From positions 310,001-374,000 of the forward strand of contig NZ_AQQP01000003.1 of the NCBI RefSeq assembly GCF_002210165.1: a DNA stretch of 64,000 bases, written 5' to 3'. Under the pieces are notes generated by a model. It did not search any database. It had not been told where the DNA came from and worked only from the letters and a program-made list of their open reading frames with translations. This DNA comes from Phaeobacter sp. 22II1-1F12B (GTDB lineage: Bacteria; Pseudomonadota; Alphaproteobacteria; Rhodobacterales; Rhodobacteraceae). This document shows, in pieces, positions 55,131-63,405 of the stretch (positions within the stretch are counted from its first letter, which is position 1; each line of letters begins with the position of its first letter). Made by a program: the position numbers and the translations under genes.

Positions 55131-58100
55131 TTAGAACAGATCGAACGTCCCGGTGTCAGCGAACATCCAGTCGACATCTTCGCCGACATGGCGGACTTCT
55201 GAATCCCGCGACTGCTCTTCCTGAACAAAGATGTCGGCGACGCCGTTGCCCAAGCTGCTCAGACGCATTGTCGAGGTGTCGTTGCCATTGGTTGACGCCA
55301 TGGTGGCAAAGAACGCCTCGGCATCAAGCTCAGTGTCACCGTAGACAGAGGTAACCTTGCTACCGATACCGCTCGTCGAACCGGCGATCAGACCAGACGC
55401 CGCATCCCCGCCTTCCTGGATCGCGATGTACGAGAGCTGTTCAGGCGACCAGTTGGCCGACACGGCTTCCTCGGACTGCAGGGCAATGTCGTAAACCCCG
55501 TTGCCCTTGTCATCCATCCGAGCCACGACAGGCGTGCCAGAATTCTGGGTCAGAACCTGCGAGAACACCGAAACATCGTTACCCATGCCGCTGAGGTTGA
55601 GGCTTGTTTGCCCCTGAAGATCCGTATCCATGGTTCCTGCGGTGATCTGACGACCATCGCCAAGTGTATAGGTGCCTTCGCTCATCGCCATCCACGAGAT
55701 GGTTTCCTCACCGTGAGTACCATCCTGATAGGCCCATTCCTCGATCTGGAATTCAAAGCCCTCAGAGGTCACATTGCGAACCGCTGCGAACGCCGGCTTT
55801 TCAAACCCGAATGAGACAGGCCCCATGACCACGGTCGCGTTCTCGATCTGCGAACTGAACGAGACATGCATCCAGCCGTCTGCCGTCGTTTGCGCCGTTG
55901 TAACCGAACCGACTTCAAGGAAGGGTCCCGTCTCTTCGACGGGGTCTCCGACAAACACGATACTGTCGCTGACCGACGTGGTATCGTTGCCCATGCTCTG
56001 ACCATCATCAAAGCTGAACGCCGAGGACAGGCCATCAACCTCGCTCGCGTCCATGCTATGATACATGTTGCTGGTGATTTCGGACGGGCTGCGCGCCTCG
56101 TCCCACATCCGCACCTCGTCCAGCGCGCCCATCAGGCCGCGAGACATGCTGAGACCGTCACCAAGCGTATCGACAGAGATTGAATCGGTCCACTTGCCGC
56201 TCGACTGACCGGAAAGCTGGCCATCCACGTAGATTTTGACATCGCCCGCTTCGCGCACCACGGCGTAATGGGCCCAGACACCATCGACCGCCGGAACGCT
56301 TGCCGAGGCAATTTCAATCGAACCAGACATCACCGACAAGGTGCCGTTATGGAAGCTGATGTCGAAGTTCGGCCCGCCTACGATTGCATCCGCGGCGTTG
56401 ATGTTCTTGCCTTCGGCCAGCTTGACCCAGGATTCGATGGTGAAATCGCCATCGAGTTTGACCGGGCCCACATCCACGCCTTTGGTGTCGAAGAACAGCG
56501 AAGAGCCGTATTCCGAGCCGCTCGGAGGCGTTACCGGAGGATCGACAGGCTCAGACCCGCCATTGCCCTCTTCTGGGTCGGTGCCGCCCTCTTCCGGTTC
56601 GGTTTCACCGGTATCAGGGTCTGTGCCCCCCGTTCCCGGATCCGTGCCGCCATTGTCGGGGTCGGTACCACCGTCATCAGGATCGGTGCCGCCGGTATCA
56701 GGATCGACCACTTCACCAGTATCGGTTCCACCCTCACCAGGATCCACAACGCCGGTTCCGCCGCCGGTTCCCGTGCCACTGCCGCCACCCGACTGCCCGG
56801 AACCCGAACCGATCGAGGAATCGATGATGTTCAGATCGCCATCGGGCATCACGAATTCAGAGATTTCGTACTGCGACAGGAACTCGTTCGTGTACCCGAC
56901 AAGGTCGATATCGATCCGGAAGGCAAAATGCTCGCCGGTCACACGGTCGGTAATCCAGATCGCAATCGGCATGACCCAGCCGCCGTCAACCTGCAGCGCG
57001 CCGTGAACGGCCAGCAGATCTTCGGGCGTCGGATGTCCCATCATGTTGTCATCGGTGGTGATGCCCTCGCGCTCATGCGCGTCCTTGTCACCCCATTTGT
57101 TCGACCCGAGGCGCAACTGACCCGCGCTATCCGTGATCGTACCTGTAATGGTCACCTCATGATCCCGTGGGCCCATCGTCAGGTCCGAGCTCGCGTCGAT
57201 GTCAAGCTTCACCCGGCTGACCGGATTGATATCGCTGTGCGACCATAGGCGTTCTTCGCCATAAAACGTCGACTCTACCTTGTCGCCGATATTGGTGAAC
57301 GTATTGCCAACATAGACGCCTTCGTGGTTCAGGCCGACATCCGAGATCGCGACCCGGAAGTTCTCGAAATGAGTGTCGATGATCGACGTGGATTCGTGTT
57401 TGGTCGGCATCCGGATCGCACGGCCTGCGCCTGCTGCCGCGCCAATGAACAGGCCGTCCTTGATGACGTATTCGCCCGTATAGCTGAAGATGTCGAACAC
57501 CCGGTCAACTTCCCAGGCCGTCAGACCGTTAATGTTGCTCCGCAAATCCGTCGTGATCGAGATTTCCTGACGATGGCCCGTATCGATGACCGTGCCGACG
57601 GCAATCGCCGTGTTGTCGTTGAAATCGATGATTGCGGGTTCTTCGTTGTTCAGAACGCCTTTGAGCGGCGCCGGATCATAGGCCAGCGCATCGCGGTCAG
57701 GGTTGTCGACACTTGTCTCCGCGCCGCGGAAGGTCCAGCCAAAGTTCGAGTTCGCCGCGATATTGTCCTGCTGCGTGATCTGGCGGGCCTGATTTTCATA
57801 GGCAACCCCGGCATGGCCGAAATCAGCTTCCAGTTCGTCGCGCTGGATCGAGAACTTGCTCCCGTCGCCATAGACACCGGTGACAAAGTTACCGATCCAC
57901 TGACCGGTTTCGTCCCCATCTTCAGACACGATCCCCGCGCCCTGGATGTCGTAAACAAAATTGAAATCGACCGCTGCGGCGCTCGAGTGCTGAACGATCC
58001 CCCAGCCCGGCGATCCATGCACTGAGTTACCGTAGAGTATAGCCATGTCGGCGCCGGCTTCGGTCCCTGTCTCGTGCAGGTGCAGCGAATAGCGCGAGGC

Positions 58101-59003
58101 GACATTACCGTTTTCGTCCAGCGGAAGAGACTTGTCGGTACGGCCAAGTTCATCGAATTCCGCGTACCGGACTTCAACATCCGGGGTGTGCATCATCATC
58201 ACGTGGCCGCGCACGCCTTCGGGATTTTCCGAGGTCAGAACGACGTTGCGGCTCGAGTTGCCCACATAGACCGAAAGATCGTGCCCGTCCGGCACGGTGT
58301 GATCGTAGGTCAGTGCCTTGTCGAATGTCAGCTTGAGACCCGCCGAGGTCTGTTCGACCGCGACGACCTTGCGCTCTTCATCCTGGAACTTGCCCAGCGT
58401 CGTGCCCATCACGACGACGTCGTCGCCAACGGCCCAACCGTCACCATCTGCAACCACGATGGATTTGGCGCCTGCCTGCGCTTCGCCGATCATGGCGGAA
58501 TAGGGTGCTTTTTCAGCGCCGACGATTTCGACTTGGCCTTCGGCGATAAGACCGTGGCTCAATTGGCCGGGATCGACATTAAGATCGATCGGCCCATCCG
58601 CGAAAAAGATCTTTGTCGTGACATTGGCATCGACCGGATTGTCGTTGGTGCCAATTGTCAGACGGGAATTTACACCCGTCAGCAGGGTCTCGACGCGCAT
58701 ATGCGTATCGATCGACGTCGCGAAATCCAGAGCACCGTCAACGCGTACCATTTCAAGCCGCGCGTTGGAGGTGGAATTGTATTCGACCTCGATGCCTTCC
58801 GGGACATAAACCTTGGCATCGGTTCCGGGCACCTTGCCGTCTTTCCATGTGGACGGATCTGTCCAGCTCCCCGACGCAACCGCTACATGCGTTGCCTCTG
58901 CTGGATCGAATAGGAATAGCGTCATGCTCTCGCCATTTCCCATATGCGATGTCATGTTCCCGGCCATAGCACCGCCAGAATCCATAGTCTCATCCATGTT
59001 CAT
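55131..59003 (-). CDS. Giant G8/beta-helix (CEMIP/TMEM2-like) protein with LamG and lectin-like tail
   Basis: 1290 aa. Met-rich N-terminus; G8 domain (about 40-165, SGSWTDPSTWKDGKVPG); right-handed beta-helix (about 250-660). The stretch RYSLHLHETGT (about 305) followed by VYDIQGAGIVSEDGDETGQW matches the pattern of vertebrate CEMIP/TMEM2 (YPIHFH...VYD..G..F..EDG). An Asp/Gly/Thr/Pro linker follows (about 728-823), then a LamG module (about 832-1001) and a tail with WMHVSFSSQIENATVVMG and EEWAYQDGTHGEE, a lectin-like pattern common in marine secreted proteins, plus a second copy (about 1135-1208). No signal peptide. A CEMIP-like glycan depolymerase role is inferred. Transcribed from a 610-bp AT-rich region. 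Confidence 0.85.
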   Translation of the reverse strand: MNMDETMDSGGAMAGNMTSHMGNGESMTLFLFDPAEATHVAVASGSWTDPSTWKDGKVPGTDAKVYVPEGIEVEYNSTSNARLEMVRVDGALDFATSIDTHMRVETLLTGVNSRLTIGTNDNPVDANVTTKIFFADGPIDLNVDPGQLSHGLIAEGQVEIVGAEKAPYSAMIGEAQAGAKSIVVADGDGWAVGDDVVVMGTTLGKFQDEERKVVAVEQTSAGLKLTFDKALTYDHTVPDGHDLSVYVGNSSRNVVLTSENPEGVRGHVMMMHTPDVEVRYAEFDELGRTDKSLPLDENGNVASRYSLHLHETGTEAGADMAILYGNSVHGSPGWGIVQHSSAAAVDFNFVYDIQGAGIVSEDGDETGQWIGNFVTGVYGDGSKFSIQRDELEADFGHAGVAYENQARQITQQDNIAANSNFGWTFRGAETSVDNPDRDALAYDPAPLKGVLNNEEPAIIDFNDNTAIAVGTVIDTGHRQEISITTDLRSNINGLTAWEVDRVFDIFSYTGEYVIKDGLFIGAAAGAGRAIRMPTKHESTSIIDTHFENFRVAISDVGLNHEGVYVGNTFTNIGDKVESTFYGEERLWSHSDINPVSRVKLDIDASSDLTMGPRDHEVTITGTITDSAGQLRLGSNKWGDKDAHEREGITTDDNMMGHPTPEDLLAVHGALQVDGGWVMPIAIWITDRVTGEHFAFRIDIDLVGYTNEFLSQYEISEFVMPDGDLNIIDSSIGSGSGQSGGGSGTGTGGGTGVVDPGEGGTDTGEVVDPDTGGTDPDDGGTDPDNGGTDPGTGGTDPDTGETEPEEGGTDPEEGNGGSEPVDPPVTPPSGSEYGSSLFFDTKGVDVGPVKLDGDFTIESWVKLAEGKNINAADAIVGGPNFDISFHNGTLSVMSGSIEIASASVPAVDGVWAHYAVVREAGDVKIYVDGQLSGQSSGKWTDSISVDTLGDGLSMSRGLMGALDEVRMWDEARSPSEITSNMYHSMDASEVDGLSSAFSFDDGQSMGNDTTSVSDSIVFVGDPVEETGPFLEVGSVTTAQTTADGWMHVSFSSQIENATVVMGPVSFGFEKPAFAAVRNVTSEGFEFQIEEWAYQDGTHGEETISWMAMSEGTYTLGDGRQITAGTMDTDLQGQTSLNLSGMGNDVSVFSQVLTQNSGTPVVARMDDKGNGVYDIALQSEEAVSANWSPEQLSYIAIQEGGDAASGLIAGSTSGIGSKVTSVYGDTELDAEAFFATMASTNGNDTSTMRLSSLGNGVADIFVQEEQSRDSEVRHVGEDVDWMFADTGTFDLF
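56535..56760 (-). repeat. 18-bp period repeat encoding GTDPDxG linker
   Basis: At least eight imperfect 18-bp units encode a repeating Gly-Gly-Thr-Asp-Pro-(Asp/Glu/Gly)-x linker (GGTDPDDGGTDPDNGGTDPG). It joins the beta-helix to the LamG module. The copy number is likely to vary between strains. Confidence 0.85.
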
Positions 59004-59613
59004 CTAACTCTCTTTCTCTGTCCCGATGACGTACCCAATTGGCCGTAGGTCATTTGCCTCGACTCGCGCTGAAACTGGGTTCGACTGATGAATAAGTTAC
59101 TAATGCTACCGTTAACCATCTTTGTGCCTATTAGTGAAACAGGGCAAAAAATGGGCAAATTTCAGATCAAAAGTAGCTGCAATTCTGGCAATTAATGGTC
59201 TATTAATTTTCCATTTGAAAGTGGCGGCTCACTGCCGATCAAGCAAAAATAATCTTGTCAAATTTATCATTAATTTTCAATTAATTAGTCAAAGCCATCT
59301 AAAAACTTTCGAATTGAAAAAATTGAGGTAACGGAATTTCGCTCAAGCACGGATCGGCAATTTTTCGAGATGTAAAAAATGATCAGCTATTTAGATGCTG
59401 CCTGACGAGCAACAATCCGCTTGACTGCACAATATTTAAAAACTGACCCACGGTAATCGGCGGAAATTTGACTTAAATTGAATCCAAAATCGCAACCTTC
59501 TGCTGAGAATTCGCTAGGTGCCCCAGGGGCAACCAGGGGGACTCAGCCCTCACCGGGCATGAATTGCCGAATCAACTCGTTGTAAGTGAGGCTCAGGGCA
59601 TGGAAACGGGGAT
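59004..59613. promoter_or_regulatory. 610-bp AT-rich region upstream of the G8 gene
   Basis: No gene is supported. The region is much more AT-rich than its neighbours and contains repeated ATTAAT/AATTAATT-type motifs (59190-59290), which suit AT-preferring regulators such as MucR/Ros or H-NS-like proteins. It drives the G8 gene on the minus strand. A GCCCCAGGGGC palindrome sits at 59519-59529 on the side of the GT4 gene stop. Confidence 0.45.
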
Positions 59614-60879
59614 TTACCTGTCGCTAACCAGCGTCAACGCCGGGCTAAGCGACTCGATCAGCGGTTCGTTCGACAGGCGCGCACGAACCTCCGATGCCCC
59701 TTGGGACAGCCGTTTCCGAAGATTTTCGTTGTCGAGCAATTCAAGGATTGCCGCCGCGCATCCCTGCAGATCTTCGGGCTCAAGCAGCAGTCCATCCAGC
59801 GCGCCGCCAAAGGACGCCAATGCGCCCGAAGTGGCTACAACCGGCATCTTGAGCGCAAGGTAATCGACGATCTTGATCGGAATGCCACTGCCCAGATCCA
59901 TAGGTGCCAGACCGATGGCATTCTCTCCACCGATTTCCGACAGGTCATCGACCGGCCCGATCAATACCAGACCTTCGCTTTCCGCCTCTTCGGGATCAAC
60001 GAGAGAGGTAATCGTGCCTACGATGTGCATTCTGGCTTCTGGTTTCTCTGCACGCACCAGCGGCCAGACTTTCCGGCGCAGGAAATCGAGCGCCGCGATA
60101 TTGCCCTGATGAAGCGATCCCATGAATACCGCATGTGGCTCTCCCCCACCGCTGACGTCAAAGTCGCGGACATTCACGGTCGGCCGCATCCACACGTGAT
60201 CGACCTGAGGAAATACGGCCTTCATCGCCGTATATTCACTGCAACTCGCATGGATCAGAAGATTGGCCGCGCGACAGCGGTCAACTTCTTCTTCCATCGT
60301 AATGACGTGATGATCGGGCTGGCCGCCGCTCGACAGAAAACTCTCGGCTCTCAGGGAAAACAGATCGTGGAGGAACACGACACGAAAAGCATCTCCTACA
60401 CCGGACAAAAGCGGGCCGAGACTGCTGTATTCGGCGGTCACGATATTCGCCCGCAATGGCGCAAGCAGATCCATGACCTCTTGCGCTTCCCCCTCGCTCA
60501 GCTCTTTTCCCAGCAGGCTGGGTACCCTCTCGCTCTCACCCTTGGACAATCGACGGCGCATCTCGACAAGTGCGCGGCGCAGGAACCTGCCCCATACTTT
60601 GGGCGAGGTCGAAACGAACAGATCGCCAAACCGCGCCGATTGCGGCCAGACGATATCGTCCACGACCTCTTCAAAATCAGGATGGACCCGCGCCCATGCG
60701 AGATTTCCGAAGGAACGCCTCGGTGCAAAGACAAGCGTCGTCGACAGGCCGGCATCGCGGCAAAGCTTTAGGTAGCCATAGATATACTGGCTGCTTCCCG
60801 ATTGCATCGTATCCAGACGACGCGCCACGATAAGCACGCCACGGCCTTCTGTCGCCAAGTTCTGAATGGTGCCATCCAT
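59614..60879 (-). CDS. GT4-type glycosyltransferase
   Basis: A 421-aa GT-B transferase (MDGTIQNLATEGRGVLIVAR). The C-terminal Rossmann part shows HAVFMGSLHQGNIAALDFLR, MHIVGTITS and GSGIPIKIVDYLALKMPVVAT, the EX7E-like site (here D-Y-L). Third cistron of a minus-strand sulfotransferase-GT2-GT4 operon, three bases after the GT2 stop. The sugar transferred is unknown. Confidence 0.85.
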   Translation of the reverse strand: MDGTIQNLATEGRGVLIVARRLDTMQSGSSQYIYGYLKLCRDAGLSTTLVFAPRRSFGNLAWARVHPDFEEVVDDIVWPQSARFGDLFVSTSPKVWGRFLRRALVEMRRRLSKGESERVPSLLGKELSEGEAQEVMDLLAPLRANIVTAEYSSLGPLLSGVGDAFRVVFLHDLFSLRAESFLSSGGQPDHHVITMEEEVDRCRAANLLIHASCSEYTAMKAVFPQVDHVWMRPTVNVRDFDVSGGGEPHAVFMGSLHQGNIAALDFLRRKVWPLVRAEKPEARMHIVGTITSLVDPEEAESEGLVLIGPVDDLSEIGGENAIGLAPMDLGSGIPIKIVDYLALKMPVVATSGALASFGGALDGLLLEPEDLQGCAAAILELLDNENLRKRLSQGASEVRARLSNEPLIESLSPALTLVSDR

Positions 60880-60882
60880 CGC

Positions 60883-61875
60883 TTACAGCCATCGCGGCAA
60901 GCGTTTGGTGACTGCCTCCCGAGCGTGGCTGAATATCCGGGGCGTGGCACGCGGATTTCGCATTAATTCGCTGAACACGGTGGCCGCATTTGCCGCCTTG
61001 ATCGCGCCAATGACTCGCTCGCTTGTCACCAGGCTTTCAAGATTGCGACGTCGCTCGCGCATGAAGGCGAGCGCTTGTTTTTCGTCCATGGCATTCAAGC
61101 GGGCCTCGGCGGCCCGGTCCGCGACCAGAAGCGCGCGCAGATGATCGTCATGCGCCCGGCGCGAAACCGATTCCGTGCGGCGCGTGTAAAAATAGCCGGG
61201 TGTCGCCGAAAACCACACCTTTGCGCCCGAGACCATGGCCGCAAGGACAAGGTGAAAATCCTCACCGTTCCTCAGGCTCTCATCGTACCGCAGTGAATGC
61301 GCCTTGATGAAGTCTCGCCTGATAACCGGCTTAGCATAGCCAAAGCTGACTTCTCCATGACCGACCCGGTTCAACCCGATCCAGTCCGCGACGGTCAGTT
61401 CACCAGCCCCCCGAATATCGTTGAGGCTCCGCTCATCCAGTGCCACACCGTTTTCGTCCTGCGCGATGAAATCATCCAGAATGAAATCGACAGCCTGCTT
61501 TTCGGCTTCCTCGCAAAGCATGGCAAGCCGGTCCGGCGCATAACGGTCATCGGAATCCAGTACGGCCACCCATTGCCCCTTGGCCATGTCCAAAGCAGCG
61601 TTGCGCGCCGCCCCGGGGCCGCCGTTCTGCACGCATCTTATGGCGGTCACCCGCGGGTCACCTTCGGCAAGCTTGGTAGCCACGTCGAATGTATCGTCCG
61701 TCGATAGATCGTCAGCGATCAAAACGTCGACCTCGACACCCTGTTGCGACAATGCGCTTTCGACCGAATGTTCGAGCCACGCAGAGGCATTGTAAGCAGC
61801 GATGACAACCGAAACGGTCGGGCGGTCGGACGTCTCACCGCTGATCTGCCCGACACTGTTCCCTGTATCAGTCAC
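60883..61875 (-). CDS. Family 2 glycosyltransferase (ExoU/ExoW-like)
   Basis: A 330-aa GT2: SVVIAAYNASAWLEHSVES, IADDLSTDDTFDV, VLDSDDRYAPDRLAMLCEEA and FGYAKPVIRRDFI. It is the paralogue of the GT2 at 25014-25973 at the other end of the locus. Second cistron of the operon, 15 bp after the sulfotransferase gene. Confidence 0.87.
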   Translation of the reverse strand: MTDTGNSVGQISGETSDRPTVSVVIAAYNASAWLEHSVESALSQQGVEVDVLIADDLSTDDTFDVATKLAEGDPRVTAIRCVQNGGPGAARNAALDMAKGQWVAVLDSDDRYAPDRLAMLCEEAEKQAVDFILDDFIAQDENGVALDERSLNDIRGAGELTVADWIGLNRVGHGEVSFGYAKPVIRRDFIKAHSLRYDESLRNGEDFHLVLAAMVSGAKVWFSATPGYFYTRRTESVSRRAHDDHLRALLVADRAAEARLNAMDEKQALAFMRERRRNLESLVTSERVIGAIKAANAATVFSELMRNPRATPRIFSHAREAVTKRLPRWL

Positions 61876-61890
61876 CGCGCACGCCCATCC

Positions 61891-62751
61891 CTACTGTACC
61901 GATTGCGGCTCAAACCGGGCAATAAACTCGAAATCCATCTGGTACCGGTCCTTGAGAGCCTCGGTAAGATCCTGCCCCAACAGGCTGGCGTCATCCGGCA
62001 AAACTCGTCTTTGCGCATAGTGCTCGCGCAGCGCCTCTACCGGCATGAGGTCGGCGCCGTTTATTTCCACGTGTTCGACATCGGAGGTACGGTTCACCGG
62101 CTTGCGGAAATACCTGTCAGCCATCGACTGACCGACCACTCCGATCATCCGGTCGTAGATCTTTTCGACCGGCATGACGTCGGTATAAACCGCCCGCCTC
62201 AGATGATAGCGCTGCGGCAGCGTATGCCTGTCCAGCGCCGCCCAGGGCTGCTGCAGGTAGTCCATGACAAAGCTGCGGAAACTCGCATCCAGAGGCACGG
62301 TCCCGGTCACCTGTTCGTAATTGGCAAGGAGATCGTCGGCACCGCTGCACAGGATGAACTTGTTGCGGAACAGCGAAAGCATTCGTTTGACCGGATCGCG
62401 ATAGACCAGAACCACATGATCGCATGCCGCGAAATCACTGTCCTTCATCACATGGTTCATGCGGATGAAATCAATCGGGCGCGTCTGGCCCGCCGGGTCA
62501 TAGCCATGCGGCGACTGGTCCAGAAACATCTGTTTGAAACTCGAACAGCCGTTTTTCCGGATGTAGCAGTACCCGATCTTCTTACCGTTCACATCGAGGC
62601 AGAAATGGTTTCGTCCAAGGCCCATGACCTTGTCGAGGCCGTTCTGCAGGCGCGAAAGCCCGTTTCGATTAAGGGAGGTGCGCGTATCGAGGACGCGGTG
62701 TGCGTCAAGTCTGGCCGGGTCTGCGGTAATGTCGATCATTACTTGCCTCAC
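61891..62751 (-). CDS. Sulfotransferase family 2 protein
   Basis: A 286-aa predicted carbohydrate sulfotransferase and the fourth in the locus. The 5'-PAPS loop is YCYIRKNGCSSFKQMFL and the 3' site VVLVYRDPVKRMLSLFRNKF, typical of chondroitin-type or Sulfotransfer_2 proteins. The first methionine (62751) is used here; MIDITADPAR at 62739 is the alternative. Promoter in the AT-rich 62752-63405 gap. Confidence 0.85.
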   Translation of the reverse strand: MRQVMIDITADPARLDAHRVLDTRTSLNRNGLSRLQNGLDKVMGLGRNHFCLDVNGKKIGYCYIRKNGCSSFKQMFLDQSPHGYDPAGQTRPIDFIRMNHVMKDSDFAACDHVVLVYRDPVKRMLSLFRNKFILCSGADDLLANYEQVTGTVPLDASFRSFVMDYLQQPWAALDRHTLPQRYHLRRAVYTDVMPVEKIYDRMIGVVGQSMADRYFRKPVNRTSDVEHVEINGADLMPVEALREHYAQRRVLPDDASLLGQDLTEALKDRYQMDFEFIARFEPQSVQ

Positions 62752-63405
62752 AATTGAAGCCCCTCAACTGCCCTTATCCGTTCTCTTAGCGTCAGAATTG
62801 CGACATGCAGCATGAACAAGCCTCGGGTGCCCCCAAAATTCGAAGTAACCGGGCATGTTTGTCCATTTATTATGCAATCTAACATGTTTTGGCTCATCTG
62901 AGAACGGATCTTCCCGCTGGGTCCGGTGCTCGACGTCGTCGGAACCGGGCCAAAAAAGGCGAGTGACCTGTCTTGTCAGAGCCAAATCCATGTTGATTTA
63001 GAGAATTCAGCAATATTCCATTCATTAAAGACGTTCAGGAAGTCAAAGGTCGTCAAAATTCTATTCATAAAAAGTAAGTGCTTTCTTTGTTAATAAACGT
63101 TGTCCCTAAAATCAATTCATTTGTCTTTGGAAGAACTGTCGGAGATGGCGTCAGCGTCTCGCTGGAAGAGCCGAAACGGATCGGGCGACGGGATGCTTCT
63201 TTAGTTTCCCAAGCAATATCAAATCCTTACCCTTCTACCCCCGAAATATCGGCATCTCTCAGGTCGTGGCGGCGCGCCTAATCGTCTTATTGAAACTTGG
63301 CCCGTGGAAATGATTGCGGCGCCAGATGACTGGCGCCGCAATCCATTCGGGACGGCAACCCAACGACCACAGAGAAATACCTGTGATCGCTGGCAAACCT
63401 TGTGA
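62752..63405. other. Non-coding gap with AT-rich promoter region
   Basis: 654 bp with no credible gene. The part at 62980-63120 is AT-rich (repeated ATTCATTAAAG, ATTCATAAAAAG) and should carry the promoter of the sulfotransferase operon. The part nearest purU holds a hairpin. Confidence 0.45.
63313..63342 (-). terminator. Hairpin downstream of purU
   Basis: ATTGCGGCGCCAG-atga-CTGGCGCCGCAAT is a perfect 13-bp stem with a 4-nt loop, 64-93 bp past the purU stop. There is no T tract after it on the minus strand, so it may be a Rho-independent terminator of the tract-poor type or a 3'-end stabiliser. Confidence 0.5.

Noticed and set aside
56540-56760. CRISPR-like periodic repeats
   Set aside because: The 18-bp period is in frame and encodes a GTDP protein linker with no spacers.
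56268-58913. Plus-strand frames opposite the G8 gene
   Set aside because: Antisense shadows, Arg/His-rich, no domains.
59122-59331. A 69-aa plus-strand frame in the AT-rich gap
   Set aside because: Lys/Phe/Asn-rich composition reflects AT-rich non-coding DNA; no ribosome site.
63078-63281. A 67-aa plus-strand frame before purU
   Set aside because: No good ribosome site and no recognisable pattern; possible but unsupported.
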